From positions 124,001-188,000 of the forward strand of contig JAHBXW010000006.1 in assembly GCA_019636235.1 (NCBI GenBank): DNA of 64,000 bases. Reading direction: 5' to 3'. Source of the DNA: Planctomyces sp. (GTDB lineage: Bacteria > Planctomycetota > Planctomycetia > Planctomycetales > Planctomycetaceae). Shown in pieces: positions 26,360 to 36,701 of this stretch (the stretch's first letter is position 1; the number at the start of each line of letters is the position of its first letter). The notes beneath the pieces are model-generated. The model was given only the letters and a program-made list of their open reading frames with translations, searched no databases and was not told where the DNA came from. A program made the translations under genes and the position numbers.

Positions 26360-29300
26360 ATGAGGTCACGGCGCGCAGCGCATTCGGTCTGGTCCTCCGC
26401 GGGCCAGCGGTTCGCGATCGCAGCGACCGTGCTGCTGCTGGCTTGCGCTGGCCGGGCAACGGCCCAGGTTCGGCTGGACGGGGCCGACGCCGACCTGGAC
26501 AGCTTCCTGCGGCAGCGGGTCGAAGTCCGGAACGCGCGGCTGGAATCGGTGCTGAAGCGGGCGCGCAGCGTCCTCGAATCCAATCCCGACCAGGCAATCG
26601 ATTTGATCCAGTCGATCCTCGCCGCGCCGGAGGATGCGCCGGTGGCCTACCCGGAGTTCACTGCGGATGCGGTCTGGAACGGGCCGAGCATCAAGGATGC
26701 GGCCGAGGATCTGCTGCGGCTGACCACCCCGGAGATTCAGGATCTTTACGAACGGCGGTTCGGCGGCGCGGCGCAAAGTCTGGTCGAGGCGGCGCTCCGT
26801 CGCGGCGAATCGCAGGGACTGCATGAGGCGGCGCGCGAGTACGCGATGACGGCGGCCGGCCGGAACGCGATGTGGCGGCTGGCAATGCTGGCCTTCGACC
26901 GAGGCGAACCGGCCACGGTGGGCCGCTGGTGCGATCGCGTCGGCCGACATCCCGGACGGGTCGCGCTCGAACCGCAATTGACGCTTGTGGCCGCCTGGGC
27001 TGCCCGGGAATCGGGAGCCGACGACGACGCGGCGCGGATGCTGGCCTCGTTGCGGGAACGGTTCCCCGACGGTTTGCCGCTCGGCGCGCGTCGCCTTGCG
27101 TGGCCCGCCGGAGGCGAACTGGAGGGCGCGTGGCTGGATGGGATTCTGCCGCCGCGGATGCCGCGGGAGCCCGCCGCAGGGCTGCCCGCCTGGACCGTCG
27201 CGCACGGCGACTTCCGCCGCAACGCCCCGTCCCCGGCCGCGCCCCCGCTGCTGGACTCCGCCTGGACGTCCCCCGTCATCGACCGCTACGACTCCCGCAA
27301 GCCTGAGCATGTGCTGTTGATCGAGCAGCAGGCGAACCAGCTCAACGAGCGGCAGAACGCGGCCTCGCCATCGCTGCCGGTGGCGACGCCGCTGGTGGTC
27401 GACGATCGCGTGATCTACGCGGGCTACGGATCGGTGAAGGCCGCGCGGCTCTCCACGGGCGAACTGCTGTGGTCGACGATGCCGATCGACGACACGCTGA
27501 CGTCGGTGCTGGCCGATGACGATCCCGGCACGGCCGAGCGCCGCCCTGCGATCTCCCGGCTGTTCCTGGGGCAACGCGCCTTCCGGGATCATGTGGACGG
27601 TTCGATCAGCACCGACGGGAAGCGCGTGTACCGAATCTCACATGGCGGGCTGGTCGGACAGGTTCAACTGCAGCAGACGTTCGCCGGCAATCTGGCGATC
27701 GGCCGGAGCTTCGGGCCGATGCTGCCCCGGAACTACAACTATCTGCATGCCTACACGCTGAGCGGCGGACGGCTGTGCTGGGACTCCCGGGGGAACCCGA
27801 AAGGGGGGCCGCCGAGACAGGCGAACGCCGACCTCCTGACGCTCGAGGAGGACCTGCCGGGAACGTATTTCTGCAGCGCTCCGCTGCCCTGGAACGGCGA
27901 GCTGTTGTGCGTCGTCGAGCAGTCGGGGCAGTTGCGGCTGATCTCACTGGACGCGGAGCGCGGAACGCCGCTGTGGTCGCAGGGGTTGTCCAACTCCGAG
28001 CGGGATCTGACGTCCGATCCGGATCGGCGGTTCGCGGGGGTGTCCCCGGCGCTCGATGGCTCGACGCTGGTGGCATCCGTGGGCAGCGGGACGCTGATGC
28101 GGATCGTGGCGTTTGACGTCAGCCAGCGGCGATGGCTGTGGTCGTATACGTTCGCGACGCGCGTCAGCAGCGAGCAGCAGCGTCTGAACGTGCTGGCGAT
28201 GCGTCGCGTCGTGCGGCCCGGGGAGACGACGCTGGAGGCGATGTTGAACGTGGACGACTGGGCCGATTCGCGGGCGGTGATCGCGGGGGGCCGCGTGCTG
28301 GCGACGCCGGTGGGTCAGTCGCAGTTGATGTGCCTGGACCTGGCGACGGGAGAACGTCTGTGGCGCCGCGACCGGAATTGGGCGCTGTACCTGGCGGGCG
28401 TGCATGATTCGACGGTCGTACTCGTCGGTCGGTCGGAGGTGCGGGGCCTCAGCCTGGCGGACGGCTCGACGTTGTGGACGACGCCCATTCCGCCGCCGAG
28501 CGGGCGGGGCGTGCGCGTGGGCGATCGATACACACTGCCGTTGACGTCCGCCGAGATGCTGACGCTCGATCTGCGGGACGGGCAGGTGCTGGCGCGAACG
28601 AGTCTGCCGTCGGGCGTTGCGGCGGGGAATCTGGTGTCGGCGCCGGGCCGGCTCCTCACGCAGACGGCGAACGAGGTCCGCGCGTTCCAGTCGCTGTCGG
28701 ACATCGAAACGACGATCGGCGAGCGGCTGGCGTCGAACGAACGGGACGCGGAGGGGCTGCGGCTGCGCGGCGAACTGCGGCTGCACAACGGAGCCATCGA
28801 ACAGGGCGAGGCGGACCTGACGATCGCGGCGGAAGGCGCTGACCCGCGGCAGCGCCGGTCGCTGGCCTGGTCGCTGGTCAGCGGGTTGCGGCGCGATTTC
28901 GACCGCTACTTCCCGCGGATGGCCGAACTCGAGTCGTTGTCGGCCGATCCGGGGCTGTTGTCGCAGGCCTGGCTGGCGGTGGCGGACGGGCTGGTGGAGC
29001 GCGGCGATCCGGGGGGCGCGCTGCTGGCCGTCATCCGCTCGGCGGAAGAAATCGATGGCGACTCGGACCGCCTGATCGACCGGGATGGGTCATTGCGCGT
29101 CCGGGAGCGAGGTTTGCTGAAAGGGCGGGCGCTCGACCTGTGGGCGGCCCTGCCGGAAGAGCAGCGGCCGGCGCTGATCGCGGCCGTGCGCGATCATCTC
29201 GAGCTGCTGCCCCCGCAGTCCGGCGTCATCGAGCGGGCGTTGTCCGTCCTGCCGCGGGAAACGGTTCCCGAACAATTCGAGCTGGCGCGGATCGAGCAGA

Positions 29301-30979
29301 ATCTGCTCCCCGTCCATGAGGCGGAGTCGCGGCTGCTGTCGTTCCTGGGGAGTTCCGATCCGGAGATCGCGACGCGGGCGGCGCTGCAGCTCGCCCGGTC
29401 GGGGTTCGCGGATTCGAAAGGAGTCGTGCCGCCGCGGCTCGCAGCCCGCCTGCAGGGTCCGCTGGCCGACGTCCCCATCGGCGAGGGCCGAACCGCCCTC
29501 GACGCGTGGCGTGAGATCGTCGCCGGGGCCGATCCCGCGCATCTGCAGCTTCGCCGCCCGCTCGCCTCAGACGACCTGAGCGTCAGCGTGCTGTCCAACG
29601 TCGGCGGCGTCCCCGAGAACCAGACCTCCGTGCGGATCGCGGGACGGCCGTCGCGCCTGCTCGAAGGCTGGGTGTTCATCCTCGACCAGGCGACGGCCAG
29701 TCTGTCCGCGTACGACGCCACGGGCGCGTTTCGCTGGCGGGAGTCGACAGGCTTCCGGGGCGCGCACAACGCGGTCCGGATCAGCGCCGCCGGGCGGCTG
29801 CTGCTGCTGGAGCTGGGAGACGGCTTCCGCGTGATCGACGCGCTCACCGCGCAGACGCTGCAGACCGTCGGCACCTACGACTCGTCCGATCAGATGATGA
29901 TCCGGATTCAGGCCCGCGCGTTGGCGGCCACCGCGGTGACGCGGCTGGTCGGGCCGATCACGAGCCGCTTCATCGCGTATGTCGAATCGCCCCGGGCGCG
30001 TGTCGAGTCGGACGTTCCGCCGCGGCTGACGCTGATCGATCCCTACACCCGCCGCGAGCTGTGGTCGCGGGCCATCAGTTCCATCGGCGAGGTCCTGACG
30101 AGCGACGACGCCGTCGTCGTGGTGTCGCCGCTGGGCGATCATCTGGCGTTCCGGACGGCCGATGGCCGGCCCTATCCGGCGACGCGTGTTCCCGACGGCT
30201 GGGCCGTGGACCGCAACTATCGCATCGGCGTGCTGCGGTTTCTGTTCCGTCCCACTGCCGACGGCATCGAGTACGGCATGCTCGACCCGGTGTCGGGGGA
30301 GATCCTCTGGACGCGGACCGCCGGCGCGGCGGCGCGATACGCCTTTTCCGGCGGCGAGATCGCCGTTGTCGATCCCCAGGGGCGGTTCGAACTCGTCGAT
30401 GGCGACACCGGCGAACTGCTCGTCGCATCCCGCCTCGAACCGCAGACCGACCTCGATCGGATCTCCGTCGTCCAGGACAGCGAACGCGTCTACGTCAGCC
30501 GCAACCGCAGCGTCAGCGTCCCGACGTCCATCCCGCTGAACCTGGAGGGGGTCGACGGCGGACTGGCGGCCATCGACCGGCAGACGGGCGAGACGCTCTG
30601 GCAGCGGACGATGGACCGGCTGTCGTACGATCCGCAGCAGCCCCGTTCGTGGCCCTTCCTGATCCTCTCCGGCACGGACGTGCACATCCGCGGACCGGCC
30701 CGGCAGACGACCGTGCAGCTCATCGACCGCGCGACGGGGCGCGACGTCTTCCGGGAATCGTTCCCCGCCACCACAGACGCCCGCCGCAGCTGGAAGCAGG
30801 ATCCCTCCGATGGGGCGATGACGCTGCGCATCGGCGATGTGGCGATTCTCATCACGCCCCGCTCCCCGGAAGGCGCGGACCCGCCCGCCGGCGAACCCAG
30901 CCTGCCCGAGCAGCCCCCTGAACCAGGCGATCCGCAGCCCCCCGCGCCGCCGATCGCCGTTCCGCCGCCGGAATCCTGA
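26360..30979 (+). CDS. Giant exported double beta-propeller protein
   Basis: A 1539-residue protein with a signal peptide ([19 protein letters not shown]). Residues about 40-280 are helical and TPR-like. A first PQQ-type propeller spans about 330-790 (blade motifs [35 protein letters not shown] and [16 protein letters not shown]). A helical bridge follows (about 790-1070), then a second propeller (about 1100-1510, with [16 protein letters not shown] and [16 protein letters not shown]). The C-terminus is proline-rich. No membrane anchor or catalytic motif is evident, so periplasmic or surface binding is inferred. The ATG at 26360 is chosen over an upstream TTG because the signal peptide follows it. 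The MoxR gene starts 58 bases downstream, so the two are likely co-transcribed. Confidence 0.82.
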   Translation: MRSRRAAHSVWSSAGQRFAIAATVLLLACAGRATAQVRLDGADADLDSFLRQRVEVRNARLESVLKRARSVLESNPDQAIDLIQSILAAPEDAPVAYPEFTADAVWNGPSIKDAAEDLLRLTTPEIQDLYERRFGGAAQSLVEAALRRGESQGLHEAAREYAMTAAGRNAMWRLAMLAFDRGEPATVGRWCDRVGRHPGRVALEPQLTLVAAWAARESGADDDAARMLASLRERFPDGLPLGARRLAWPAGGELEGAWLDGILPPRMPREPAAGLPAWTVAHGDFRRNAPSPAAPPLLDSAWTSPVIDRYDSRKPEHVLLIEQQANQLNERQNAASPSLPVATPLVVDDRVIYAGYGSVKAARLSTGELLWSTMPIDDTLTSVLADDDPGTAERRPAISRLFLGQRAFRDHVDGSISTDGKRVYRISHGGLVGQVQLQQTFAGNLAIGRSFGPMLPRNYNYLHAYTLSGGRLCWDSRGNPKGGPPRQANADLLTLEEDLPGTYFCSAPLPWNGELLCVVEQSGQLRLISLDAERGTPLWSQGLSNSERDLTSDPDRRFAGVSPALDGSTLVASVGSGTLMRIVAFDVSQRRWLWSYTFATRVSSEQQRLNVLAMRRVVRPGETTLEAMLNVDDWADSRAVIAGGRVLATPVGQSQLMCLDLATGERLWRRDRNWALYLAGVHDSTVVLVGRSEVRGLSLADGSTLWTTPIPPPSGRGVRVGDRYTLPLTSAEMLTLDLRDGQVLARTSLPSGVAAGNLVSAPGRLLTQTANEVRAFQSLSDIETTIGERLASNERDAEGLRLRGELRLHNGAIEQGEADLTIAAEGADPRQRRSLAWSLVSGLRRDFDRYFPRMAELESLSADPGLLSQAWLAVADGLVERGDPGGALLAVIRSAEEIDGDSDRLIDRDGSLRVRERGLLKGRALDLWAALPEEQRPALIAAVRDHLELLPPQSGVIERALSVLPRETVPEQFELARIEQNLLPVHEAESRLLSFLGSSDPEIATRAALQLARSGFADSKGVVPPRLAARLQGPLADVPIGEGRTALDAWREIVAGADPAHLQLRRPLASDDLSVSVLSNVGGVPENQTSVRIAGRPSRLLEGWVFILDQATASLSAYDATGAFRWRESTGFRGAHNAVRISAAGRLLLLELGDGFRVIDALTAQTLQTVGTYDSSDQMMIRIQARALAATAVTRLVGPITSRFIAYVESPRARVESDVPPRLTLIDPYTRRELWSRAISSIGEVLTSDDAVVVVSPLGDHLAFRTADGRPYPATRVPDGWAVDRNYRIGVLRFLFRPTADGIEYGMLDPVSGEILWTRTAGAAARYAFSGGEIAVVDPQGRFELVDGDTGELLVASRLEPQTDLDRISVVQDSERVYVSRNRSVSVPTSIPLNLEGVDGGLAAIDRQTGETLWQRTMDRLSYDPQQPRSWPFLILSGTDVHIRGPARQTTVQLIDRATGRDVFRESFPATTDARRSWKQDPSDGAMTLRIGDVAILITPRSPEGADPPAGEPSLPEQPPEPGDPQPPAPPIAVPPPES

Positions 30980-31037
30980 ACCGGCCCGCCCAACCGCGGC
31001 CTTCGACGCACTTCCCCGAACGACCTCCGAGACGTCC

Positions 31038-32054
31038 ATGCCGACTCCGACCGCCGACGATGCGGACCTCCGACAGCTCGCCGAAGTCCACGCTGCCTTC
31101 GCTCGCCTCAAGCAGGAGGTCGGCCGGGTCATCGTCGGCCAGCACGACGTCGTGGAGCAGGTGCTGGTGGCGATTCTGTCCGGCGGGCATTGTCTGCTCG
31201 TCGGCGTGCCGGGGCTGGCGAAGACGCTGCTCGTGAAGTCGATCGCCGAAAGTCTGGGACTGTCGTTCAGTCGGATTCAGTTCACTCCCGACCTGATGCC
31301 GGCCGACATTACGGGGACGGAGGTCATTCAGGAGGATCGCTCGACCGGCGCGCGGGAGCTGCGGTTCCTGCCCGGCCCGATCTTCGCGCAGGTCGTTCTG
31401 GCGGACGAGATCAACAGAACGCCGCCGAAGACTCAGGCGGCGCTGCTCGAAGCGATGCAGGAACGGCAGGTGACAGTGGGGGGCGCGCGGCAGCCGCTGC
31501 CCAGGCCATTCTTCGTTCTGGCAACGCAGAACCCGATCGAGCAGGAGGGGACGTACCCCCTGCCGGAGGCTCAGCGGGACCGGTTTCTGTTCGAAGTCCG
31601 GGTTCGGTACCCGTCGGAAGAAGAAGAACTGCAGATCGTCCGCCAGACGACGCTCGCGTCCGGCGCCGGGCTGTCGCCCATCCTGTCGGCCGAGCAGATG
31701 CTGGCGCATCAGGAGTTCGTGCGGCGGATTCCGGCCCCCGAGCACGTGCTGCGATACGCGACGCTGCTGGCGCGGAGCACCCGTCCGGACGATTCCGGCG
31801 CTCCGGAATTCGTGCGGCAGTACGTGACGTGGGGCGCTGGGCCGCGGGCCAGCCAGTCGCTGGTGCTGGCGGCGCTGGCGCGGGCGGGCCTGCATGGCCG
31901 CCCCTGTGCGACGCTGGACGATCTGCGAGCGGTCGCGGCGCCCGTATTCCGGCATCGGCTGGTGCTGAATTTCTCGGCCGAGGCGGACAATATCGGTCCG
32001 GACGATCTGGTCCGCCGGCTGCTGGAATGCATTCCGCGCGAGGCCGGCGCATAA
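31038..32054 (+). CDS. MoxR family AAA+ ATPase
   Basis: A 338-residue MoxR ATPase: Walker A GVPGLAKT (56-63), Walker [10 protein letters not shown] (118-126), sensor ATQNP in [20 protein letters not shown], and a C-terminal lid with FRHRLVLNF. MoxR proteins act as chaperones that insert cofactors or activate partner complexes, typically together with DUF58 and von Willebrand factor A proteins encoded next door. No such partner is present here; upstream is the giant propeller gene and downstream, after 279 bases, the CPBP protease gene. ATG 31038 starts the normal MoxR N-terminus; the open frame upstream overlaps the propeller gene and is not used. Confidence 0.93.
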   Translation: MPTPTADDADLRQLAEVHAAFARLKQEVGRVIVGQHDVVEQVLVAILSGGHCLLVGVPGLAKTLLVKSIAESLGLSFSRIQFTPDLMPADITGTEVIQEDRSTGARELRFLPGPIFAQVVLADEINRTPPKTQAALLEAMQERQVTVGGARQPLPRPFFVLATQNPIEQEGTYPLPEAQRDRFLFEVRVRYPSEEEELQIVRQTTLASGAGLSPILSAEQMLAHQEFVRRIPAPEHVLRYATLLARSTRPDDSGAPEFVRQYVTWGAGPRASQSLVLAALARAGLHGRPCATLDDLRAVAAPVFRHRLVLNFSAEADNIGPDDLVRRLLECIPREAGA

Positions 32055-32333
32055 TGCGGCGGGCGCTGCAAAGTTCGTCGCCGTAAAGTGCTGCTGTCGT
32101 CAGACTCAGCGCGGGAATGCTGCCCCACAGAACCCGCACGCGGGGACCGCGAAAACCGGGAGCTTAGGAGGATTGCCGGCCTCTCGAGGCGGCGGCTGGA
32201 CATACTCGTGCAAGTTCCAGGCGGAGGCCCGGGCGCTCGTGCCCGCGCCGATTGCGGGCTGCGGCCACTCGAGAGTCCGCCCCGGGTTTCGGACGTTTCC
32301 CCACCCGTCTTTCCGACGGCGACAGACCCAGCG

Positions 32334-32957
32334 ATGCCACACGGGAGATTCCAAAATTGCGACGGCTTCCTGCCGATGGCGGCCGCGTTCTACGCGGCCC
32401 TCTTGGCGGCGACGGCCGTCATCGCCTGGGCCGCGGGCGTCGACCTTGGCGAAGTGATCTTCCTCAGCAGCCGCGGTCTGGCGATCGGAGTGATCGCCGT
32501 CGCGCCGATGCTTCCGCTGTATTTCGTTGCGGGCAGCCTCCGCGAACTGGTGATCCGCGTGCTGGGGGGAGCGCTCAGCCGCCTGAACCTGCCGCAACTG
32601 GGGCTGCTGGCGGTCCTGGCCGGAGTGACGGAAGAGTGCCTGTTCCGCGGCGTGCTGCAGGCCTGGTGGGGGCGGATGCATCCGCTGGCGGGTCTGATCG
32701 GCGCGAACCTGGTGTTCGGTCTGCTGCACGCGGTGACGCCGCTGTACTTCGTGGTGGCGACGGCGCTGGGGTTCTACCTGAGCGCGGTGGCCGACATGGA
32801 TGAGTCGCGGAACCTGCTGGCGCCGATTGTCACGCACACGCTGTACGACTTCCTGGGATTCGTCGTCATCGCCCGCGAGTTCCGGCGCCGGACGCGAAAC
32901 GCCCCGGACCTGCCGTTCGCGGACTCCGATGCCGATTCCGGACCGCCGCTCGTCTGA
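32334..32957 (+). CDS. CPBP family intramembrane metalloprotease
   Basis: A 207-residue membrane protein with the CPBP/Abi (CAAX-protease-like) signatures: the EE-x3-R motif in VTEECLFRGVLQ (Glu100, Glu101, Arg105), a His in FGLLHAV (132) and a His in VTHTLYDFLG (168). Four to six hydrophobic segments surround these. Members cleave or process membrane peptides; substrates here are unknown. Start taken at ATG 32334; an in-frame ATG at 32376 lies directly before the first helix and is possible. It converges with the small membrane protein gene at 32982. The preceding 279 bases after MoxR hold no recognised gene. Confidence 0.82.
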   Translation: MPHGRFQNCDGFLPMAAAFYAALLAATAVIAWAAGVDLGEVIFLSSRGLAIGVIAVAPMLPLYFVAGSLRELVIRVLGGALSRLNLPQLGLLAVLAGVTEECLFRGVLQAWWGRMHPLAGLIGANLVFGLLHAVTPLYFVVATALGFYLSAVADMDESRNLLAPIVTHTLYDFLGFVVIAREFRRRTRNAPDLPFADSDADSGPPLV

Positions 32958-32981
32958 CCCGGCGCCTCGCCGCCCGCGGAC

Positions 32982-33158
32982 CTACAGCCGGTGCGACAAC
33001 AGGAACAGCACGCCGCCGATCAGCACCAGGAAGAACACCAGCCAGAAGAACATCCGGGTCGCTCGAAACACGATGCAGCGCGGCTGCTCGTAGCGGCTGG
33101 CGTTCCAGACCAGGCTGATGACCGCGGCCAGCGGGATCGCCCACCAGGTGATTGCCAC
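32982..33158 (-). CDS. Small two-helix membrane protein
   Basis: A 58-residue open frame beginning at GTG 33158 and ending in TAG. Its translation starts VAITWWAIPLAAVISLVW, continues with a polar loop (NASRYEQPRCIVFRATR) and then MFFWLVFFLVLIGGVLFLLS before ending HRL. Two well-formed membrane helices separated by a basic loop make chance unlikely, although the frame is short. It lies 75 bases downstream of the DUF6677 gene on the same strand and is probably co-transcribed with it. No family recognised; the GTG start is the only reasonable one in frame. Confidence 0.6.
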   Translation of the reverse strand: MAITWWAIPLAAVISLVWNASRYEQPRCIVFRATRMFFWLVFFLVLIGGVLFLLSHRL

Positions 33159-33233
33159 AACGTCACTCGACTTTCGGGTGCAGGGTGTTTCCAGGTCGTC
33201 GCCGCAGCTTGAACCGCGCGGCCCGGGGCGGCG

Positions 33234-34064
33234 TCAGCGTCCGACCGGCACCGCCGCGAACTTCTCCGACTCCGCATCGCTGTATCCGTACGCCGGCCCC
33301 TCCAGCGCGTCCCAGATCGCCAGCACGTTCAACAGGCCCGCGATCCACGTCAGCACCATCGCCAGCTCGTGCCACTTGCCCAGGCGGCCCTCCAACGCCC
33401 GCTGTTCGTTGTCGTTCAGCGGCACGCCCAGCCAGTCCCCCAGCGGCCGCGGAATGCCGCCCTGCAGATCGCCGGCCGCGCCGCCCCCCTCGGCATTGAC
33501 CTTGGAAGCGACCTGCCGCAAACGGCTGGAATCGATCCGCTGCGCGAGATGCGCCTCTTCCAGCGTCAGTTGAATCGTTTGGCCATCCTCGCCGACGCCC
33601 TCGAACCGGCCGCCGATGATCGGCCCCGTCCGTGTCGCTTGAGGCACGAACGTCACCGTGCCGGTCACGCGCTGCGGCGCGCGGGCGCCGGGGCCGAACG
33701 GCGTGAAGCGCCCCTCGAACGGCGCGCTGAATGACGACTCGATCGCCTTCACGGGACGGTTCTCCGCGGAGAGGTATCGCCGCGTCTGCACCATCGCGCC
33801 CAGTGCCGGCAGCCCCATCCCGACCTGCGCCGCGAACTTCAGCATCAGCAGATTCCGTCCCTTCATCCGGTACTGGAACGGAGGCGCCTGGATCGCGTGC
33901 CAGTCGGCCATCCGGGCGCCCGTCAGGAACATGCCCGAAATGCAGACGAAGTAGATCAGCGCCTTGAACAGCCGGCCCTGGTAGACGTGGCCCAGCCCCG
34001 GCACGAGGAACGCCAGCAGGCCGGCGATCCAGGGATTCTTCAGACGAATACGCGAGTCAGCCAT
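33234..34064 (-). CDS. DUF6677 family membrane protein
   Basis: A 276-residue protein. It opens with a TM2-like hairpin (KNPWIAGLLAFLVPGLGHVY then QGRLFKALIYFVCISGMFL), continues with a soluble middle domain (about 105-215) and ends with a C-terminal membrane segment (LAMVLTWIAGLLNVLAIWDA) followed by a short polar tail. This matches what I know as DUF6677, a planctomycete family without assigned function. The N-terminal 'PGLGHVYQGR' motif is shared with proteins that sit in the cytoplasmic membrane as small-domain anchors. Its downstream partner is the 58-residue two-helix protein. Confidence 0.72.
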   Translation of the reverse strand: MADSRIRLKNPWIAGLLAFLVPGLGHVYQGRLFKALIYFVCISGMFLTGARMADWHAIQAPPFQYRMKGRNLLMLKFAAQVGMGLPALGAMVQTRRYLSAENRPVKAIESSFSAPFEGRFTPFGPGARAPQRVTGTVTFVPQATRTGPIIGGRFEGVGEDGQTIQLTLEEAHLAQRIDSSRLRQVASKVNAEGGGAAGDLQGGIPRPLGDWLGVPLNDNEQRALEGRLGKWHELAMVLTWIAGLLNVLAIWDALEGPAYGYSDAESEKFAAVPVGR

Positions 34065-34653
34065 AGCATCCTTCGACCGTGGCGGGCGGCGCGGTCCAGG
34101 CCGCGGTCACGAAACAGCTCTGCGAACGGGGGCGGCCGGATCGCACTCGACATTGGCGTCGCCCCGGCTCAGGACAACGGCCGGACCGTCCCCACAGACC
34201 AGCGAATCTTAAGGTCGGCGATGGAAATCGCAAAGCCGGGGGCCGCTGTCGCCGGAGCGGTTCGGAGATTGCAACGGCTTCCAGCCAGCGGCCATCGGGA
34301 ACGCTCCCCGGGGCCCGCGGCACGCAACTGGACGCGTTCTGCGGGCGGTGACGGATGTTGCGGAGAATCAACATGCAGCGGCTGGCAAACGCGGGGAAGC
34401 CGAACAGCCGGGGCGAACCCGGGCGGTATCGTAGATTCGGCGGAGTGTCCAAAGCGTGGCGAATTGCGGCTCTGGAGGCTCCGCGCAACCAAATCGCATC
34501 CATCGACGCCGAGCGCACGATTCTTGCGGTTTCGCGGCCTGTTTGTGTTTGAACGATCCTGCGCGTCGTGGCAGCATGCTTCGCGGACTGACTGCGACGG
34601 GACGCGCATTTCACCTGGCCCGAGAAGGGCATCAAGTTTCGGGGGACTTTGGA
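34065..34653. other. Intergenic region upstream of the YTV protein gene
   Basis: About 590 bases between the DUF6677 gene and the divergent YTV gene. Several short frames exist on both strands but translate to proline/arginine-rich text without conserved character. It should contain both promoters; I could not pick out convincing boxes. No repeats were noticed. Confidence 0.45.
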
Positions 34654-35991
34654 ATGAAACGCGTTCTGGGACTCGCGGCCTTGCTGGCCGTCGCAGCCGC
34701 TCAGCAGGCGCAGGCCGGCTGGGGGTGCGGAACCGGGGGTTACGCCTGCTGTCCGGTGCAGACCTGCCAGCCGACGGCCTGCTACACCGCCTGCCGCGTC
34801 GAGCGGGAAACCTGCTATCAGACGGTCTACGAGACCCGCTACGAGCCGGAGCAGGTCACCTGCATGAAGACCGTCGTCGACACGGTCTGGGAGGACGTCG
34901 CCGAGACGTGCTACCGCGTCGAGTACGAGACGGCCTATCGCGAGTGCAACTACCAGGTCTGCCGGCCGGTGACGAACACCACCTACCGCAACGAGACCTA
35001 CTGCGTTCAGAAGCCGGTCTGGGAAACCGCCTACCGCGAGTGCAACTACCAGGTGCAGGAGCCGGTCTGGGAAACCGTCAACGAACAGGTCTGTCGCACC
35101 GTCTACGAGCCGGTGACCGAAACAATCAACCGGCAGGTCTGCCGCACGGTCTATCGCCAGGTCACGGAAACCGTGAACCAGGAGCGCTGCTACACCGTCA
35201 TGCAGCCCGTCACCACGATGCGCACCGTCCGGCAGGACTGCGGCCGCTGGGTCGTCCAGCAGCAGTACCACCCGGGTCCGATGGTGCCGCGCTGCACGAT
35301 CGACCACTGCGGCGTTCCGCGGATGTGCATGGTCCAGGCGCCGGGCATCACGACGTGCCGCCGCGTCTGGTGCCCGCAGATCGTGGAACGCCAGATCCCG
35401 CAGACGACCTACTGCCCGCAGGTGGTCCGCCAGGTCTGCCCGATCCAGGTGTGCCGCGTCGTGCCAGAGCAGGTCGTCGAGAACTGTCCTGTCCAGGTCT
35501 GCCGAATGGTCCCCCGCCAGGTCACTCAGTCCGTGCCGCGGCGCGTCTGCCGGATGACCTGTCGGACCGTCACCCAGCAGATCCCTTACCGCGTCTGCCG
35601 GATGGTGACTGAAGAGCTCACCCGGCAGGTGCCCGTCACGACCTGCGAGATGATCACCGAGACGCAGACGCAGCGGGTGCGCTACTGCGTCGCCAAGCAG
35701 GTGCCGTACACCGTCACCCGCAAGGTGGCGAAGTGCGTCCAGCGGCAGGAGCCGACGACCTACACCCGCATGGTGGCCCGCTGCGTGCCCCGGCAGGTCG
35801 CGTACGAGGTGTGCCGGATGGTTCCAGTGCAGGCCTGCATGCCGTGCGATTCCTGCGGGACTTCGAACGTCTCCGGCACGGGCGCCTACGAGCAGAACAC
35901 GGCCCGACCGGAGTCGAACGGACTGAACGGCGCCCCGGCGCAAGAAGAATCCGCTCCGGCGACCGATCCGGTTCCCGGCCGCAGCATCTGA
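34654..35991 (+). CDS. Cys-rich YTV-type cell-wall protein
   Basis: A 445-residue exported protein: signal peptide MKRVLGLAALLAVAAAQQAQA, then a Cys-rich head (GWGCGTGGYACCPVQTCQPT), then about 370 residues of short degenerate repeats built on Tyr/Thr/Val with regularly spaced Cys and Arg (CRTVYEPVTETINRQ, CRTVYRQVTETVNQ, QVCRMVPRQVTQSVPRRV). Such YTV-repeat proteins were described from Rhodopirellula and found in planctomycete cell-wall preparations, where disulphide cross-linking into an insoluble protein wall is proposed. The tail (from about 410) is acidic and non-repetitive. Start chosen at ATG 34654, where the signal peptide begins. Single gene with its own terminator at 36033-36067. 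Confidence 0.88.
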   Translation: MKRVLGLAALLAVAAAQQAQAGWGCGTGGYACCPVQTCQPTACYTACRVERETCYQTVYETRYEPEQVTCMKTVVDTVWEDVAETCYRVEYETAYRECNYQVCRPVTNTTYRNETYCVQKPVWETAYRECNYQVQEPVWETVNEQVCRTVYEPVTETINRQVCRTVYRQVTETVNQERCYTVMQPVTTMRTVRQDCGRWVVQQQYHPGPMVPRCTIDHCGVPRMCMVQAPGITTCRRVWCPQIVERQIPQTTYCPQVVRQVCPIQVCRVVPEQVVENCPVQVCRMVPRQVTQSVPRRVCRMTCRTVTQQIPYRVCRMVTEELTRQVPVTTCEMITETQTQRVRYCVAKQVPYTVTRKVAKCVQRQEPTTYTRMVARCVPRQVAYEVCRMVPVQACMPCDSCGTSNVSGTGAYEQNTARPESNGLNGAPAQEESAPATDPVPGRSI

Positions 35992-36032
35992 TTCGCGAGG
36001 GAGAGACCTCGGTTTGCAAATTGAGCGCTGAG

Positions 36033-36067
36033 CGGCCCGGGGGGACCAGGTTCTTCCGGGCCGTTTT
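36033..36067 (+). terminator. Intrinsic terminator of the YTV protein gene
   Basis: A perfect 8-base stem, CGGCCCGG with CCGGGCCG, a 15-base loop and then TTTT. It starts 42 bases after the YTV stop codon. Confidence 0.8.
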
Positions 36068-36079
36068 CTCGCGCGCCGC

Positions 36080-36490
36080 TCAGGGCTGGTTCGACAGCGG
36101 GCTGGACCGCATCGCCCGGCGACGTTCGGCCGACGGCCGCGCATCGGCCGGAGAGCACTCGTGCAGCACGCGTTTGAGGTACAGCTGCAGCCGGCGGTCG
36201 GCCGGCGACGGCTCGCTGGCGGCTCGCGGCGCCCAGACGGCCGGCGCGGGAGACGGCGTCGTCTCGTGCACCGGATCCAGCAGCAGCGTTTCCGACATCC
36301 GCGTCGTGATCAACAGCCCCAGGAACACGCAGGCCCCCAGGAACAGCTCGGCCAGGATCACCATGATGGCCAGCGACATCGGATCGTCGGTGCCGTACCA
36401 GCGTGCGAGGTGGTAGGTCAGCGATCCGGCGCCGATGCACAGCACGACGCCCGTCAGCCAGCGACGGATGGACAGCGTTTCGATCCACAT
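36080..36490 (-). CDS. Small membrane protein, unknown function
   Basis: A 136-residue protein with two membrane segments (LTGVVLCIGAGSLTYHL, about 12-28, and LAIMVILAELFLGACVFLGL, about 40-59) and a charged soluble tail ending in an arginine-rich stretch. No family recognised. It lies between the convergent YTV gene and the BON-domain gene, from which it is separated by a strong terminator (36634-36673), so it needs its own promoter in the short interval 36491-36633. Confidence 0.6.
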   Translation of the reverse strand: MWIETLSIRRWLTGVVLCIGAGSLTYHLARWYGTDDPMSLAIMVILAELFLGACVFLGLLITTRMSETLLLDPVHETTPSPAPAVWAPRAASEPSPADRRLQLYLKRVLHECSPADARPSAERRRAMRSSPLSNQP

Positions 36491-36633
36491 GGGCCAGCAT
36501 CCTTGCCGTCAGGGGAGGCGGTCGCCGCGCCGATCGCGGGCCGCCTCTGAAGGCGGGAGTTCTATCTCGATCTCCGGGATCGCGGCAATGCGATTTCCCC
36601 GGCGGGCGTGGCCGCGGTTCCGGGGGCCGGGGA

Positions 36634-36673
36634 TCAAAACGATCAGACCCCGCCGGATGTCCGGCGGGGTCTG
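36634..36673 (-). terminator. Intrinsic terminator of the BON-domain gene
   Basis: A perfect 14-base inverted repeat (CAGACCCCGCCGGA and its complement) separated by two bases, at 36644-36673, followed on the minus strand by ATCGTTTTG. It begins 29 bases beyond the BON gene stop. Confidence 0.85.
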
Positions 36674-36701
36674 GCGTCATTCGATCTGAATCAGAAGTGG
36701 T

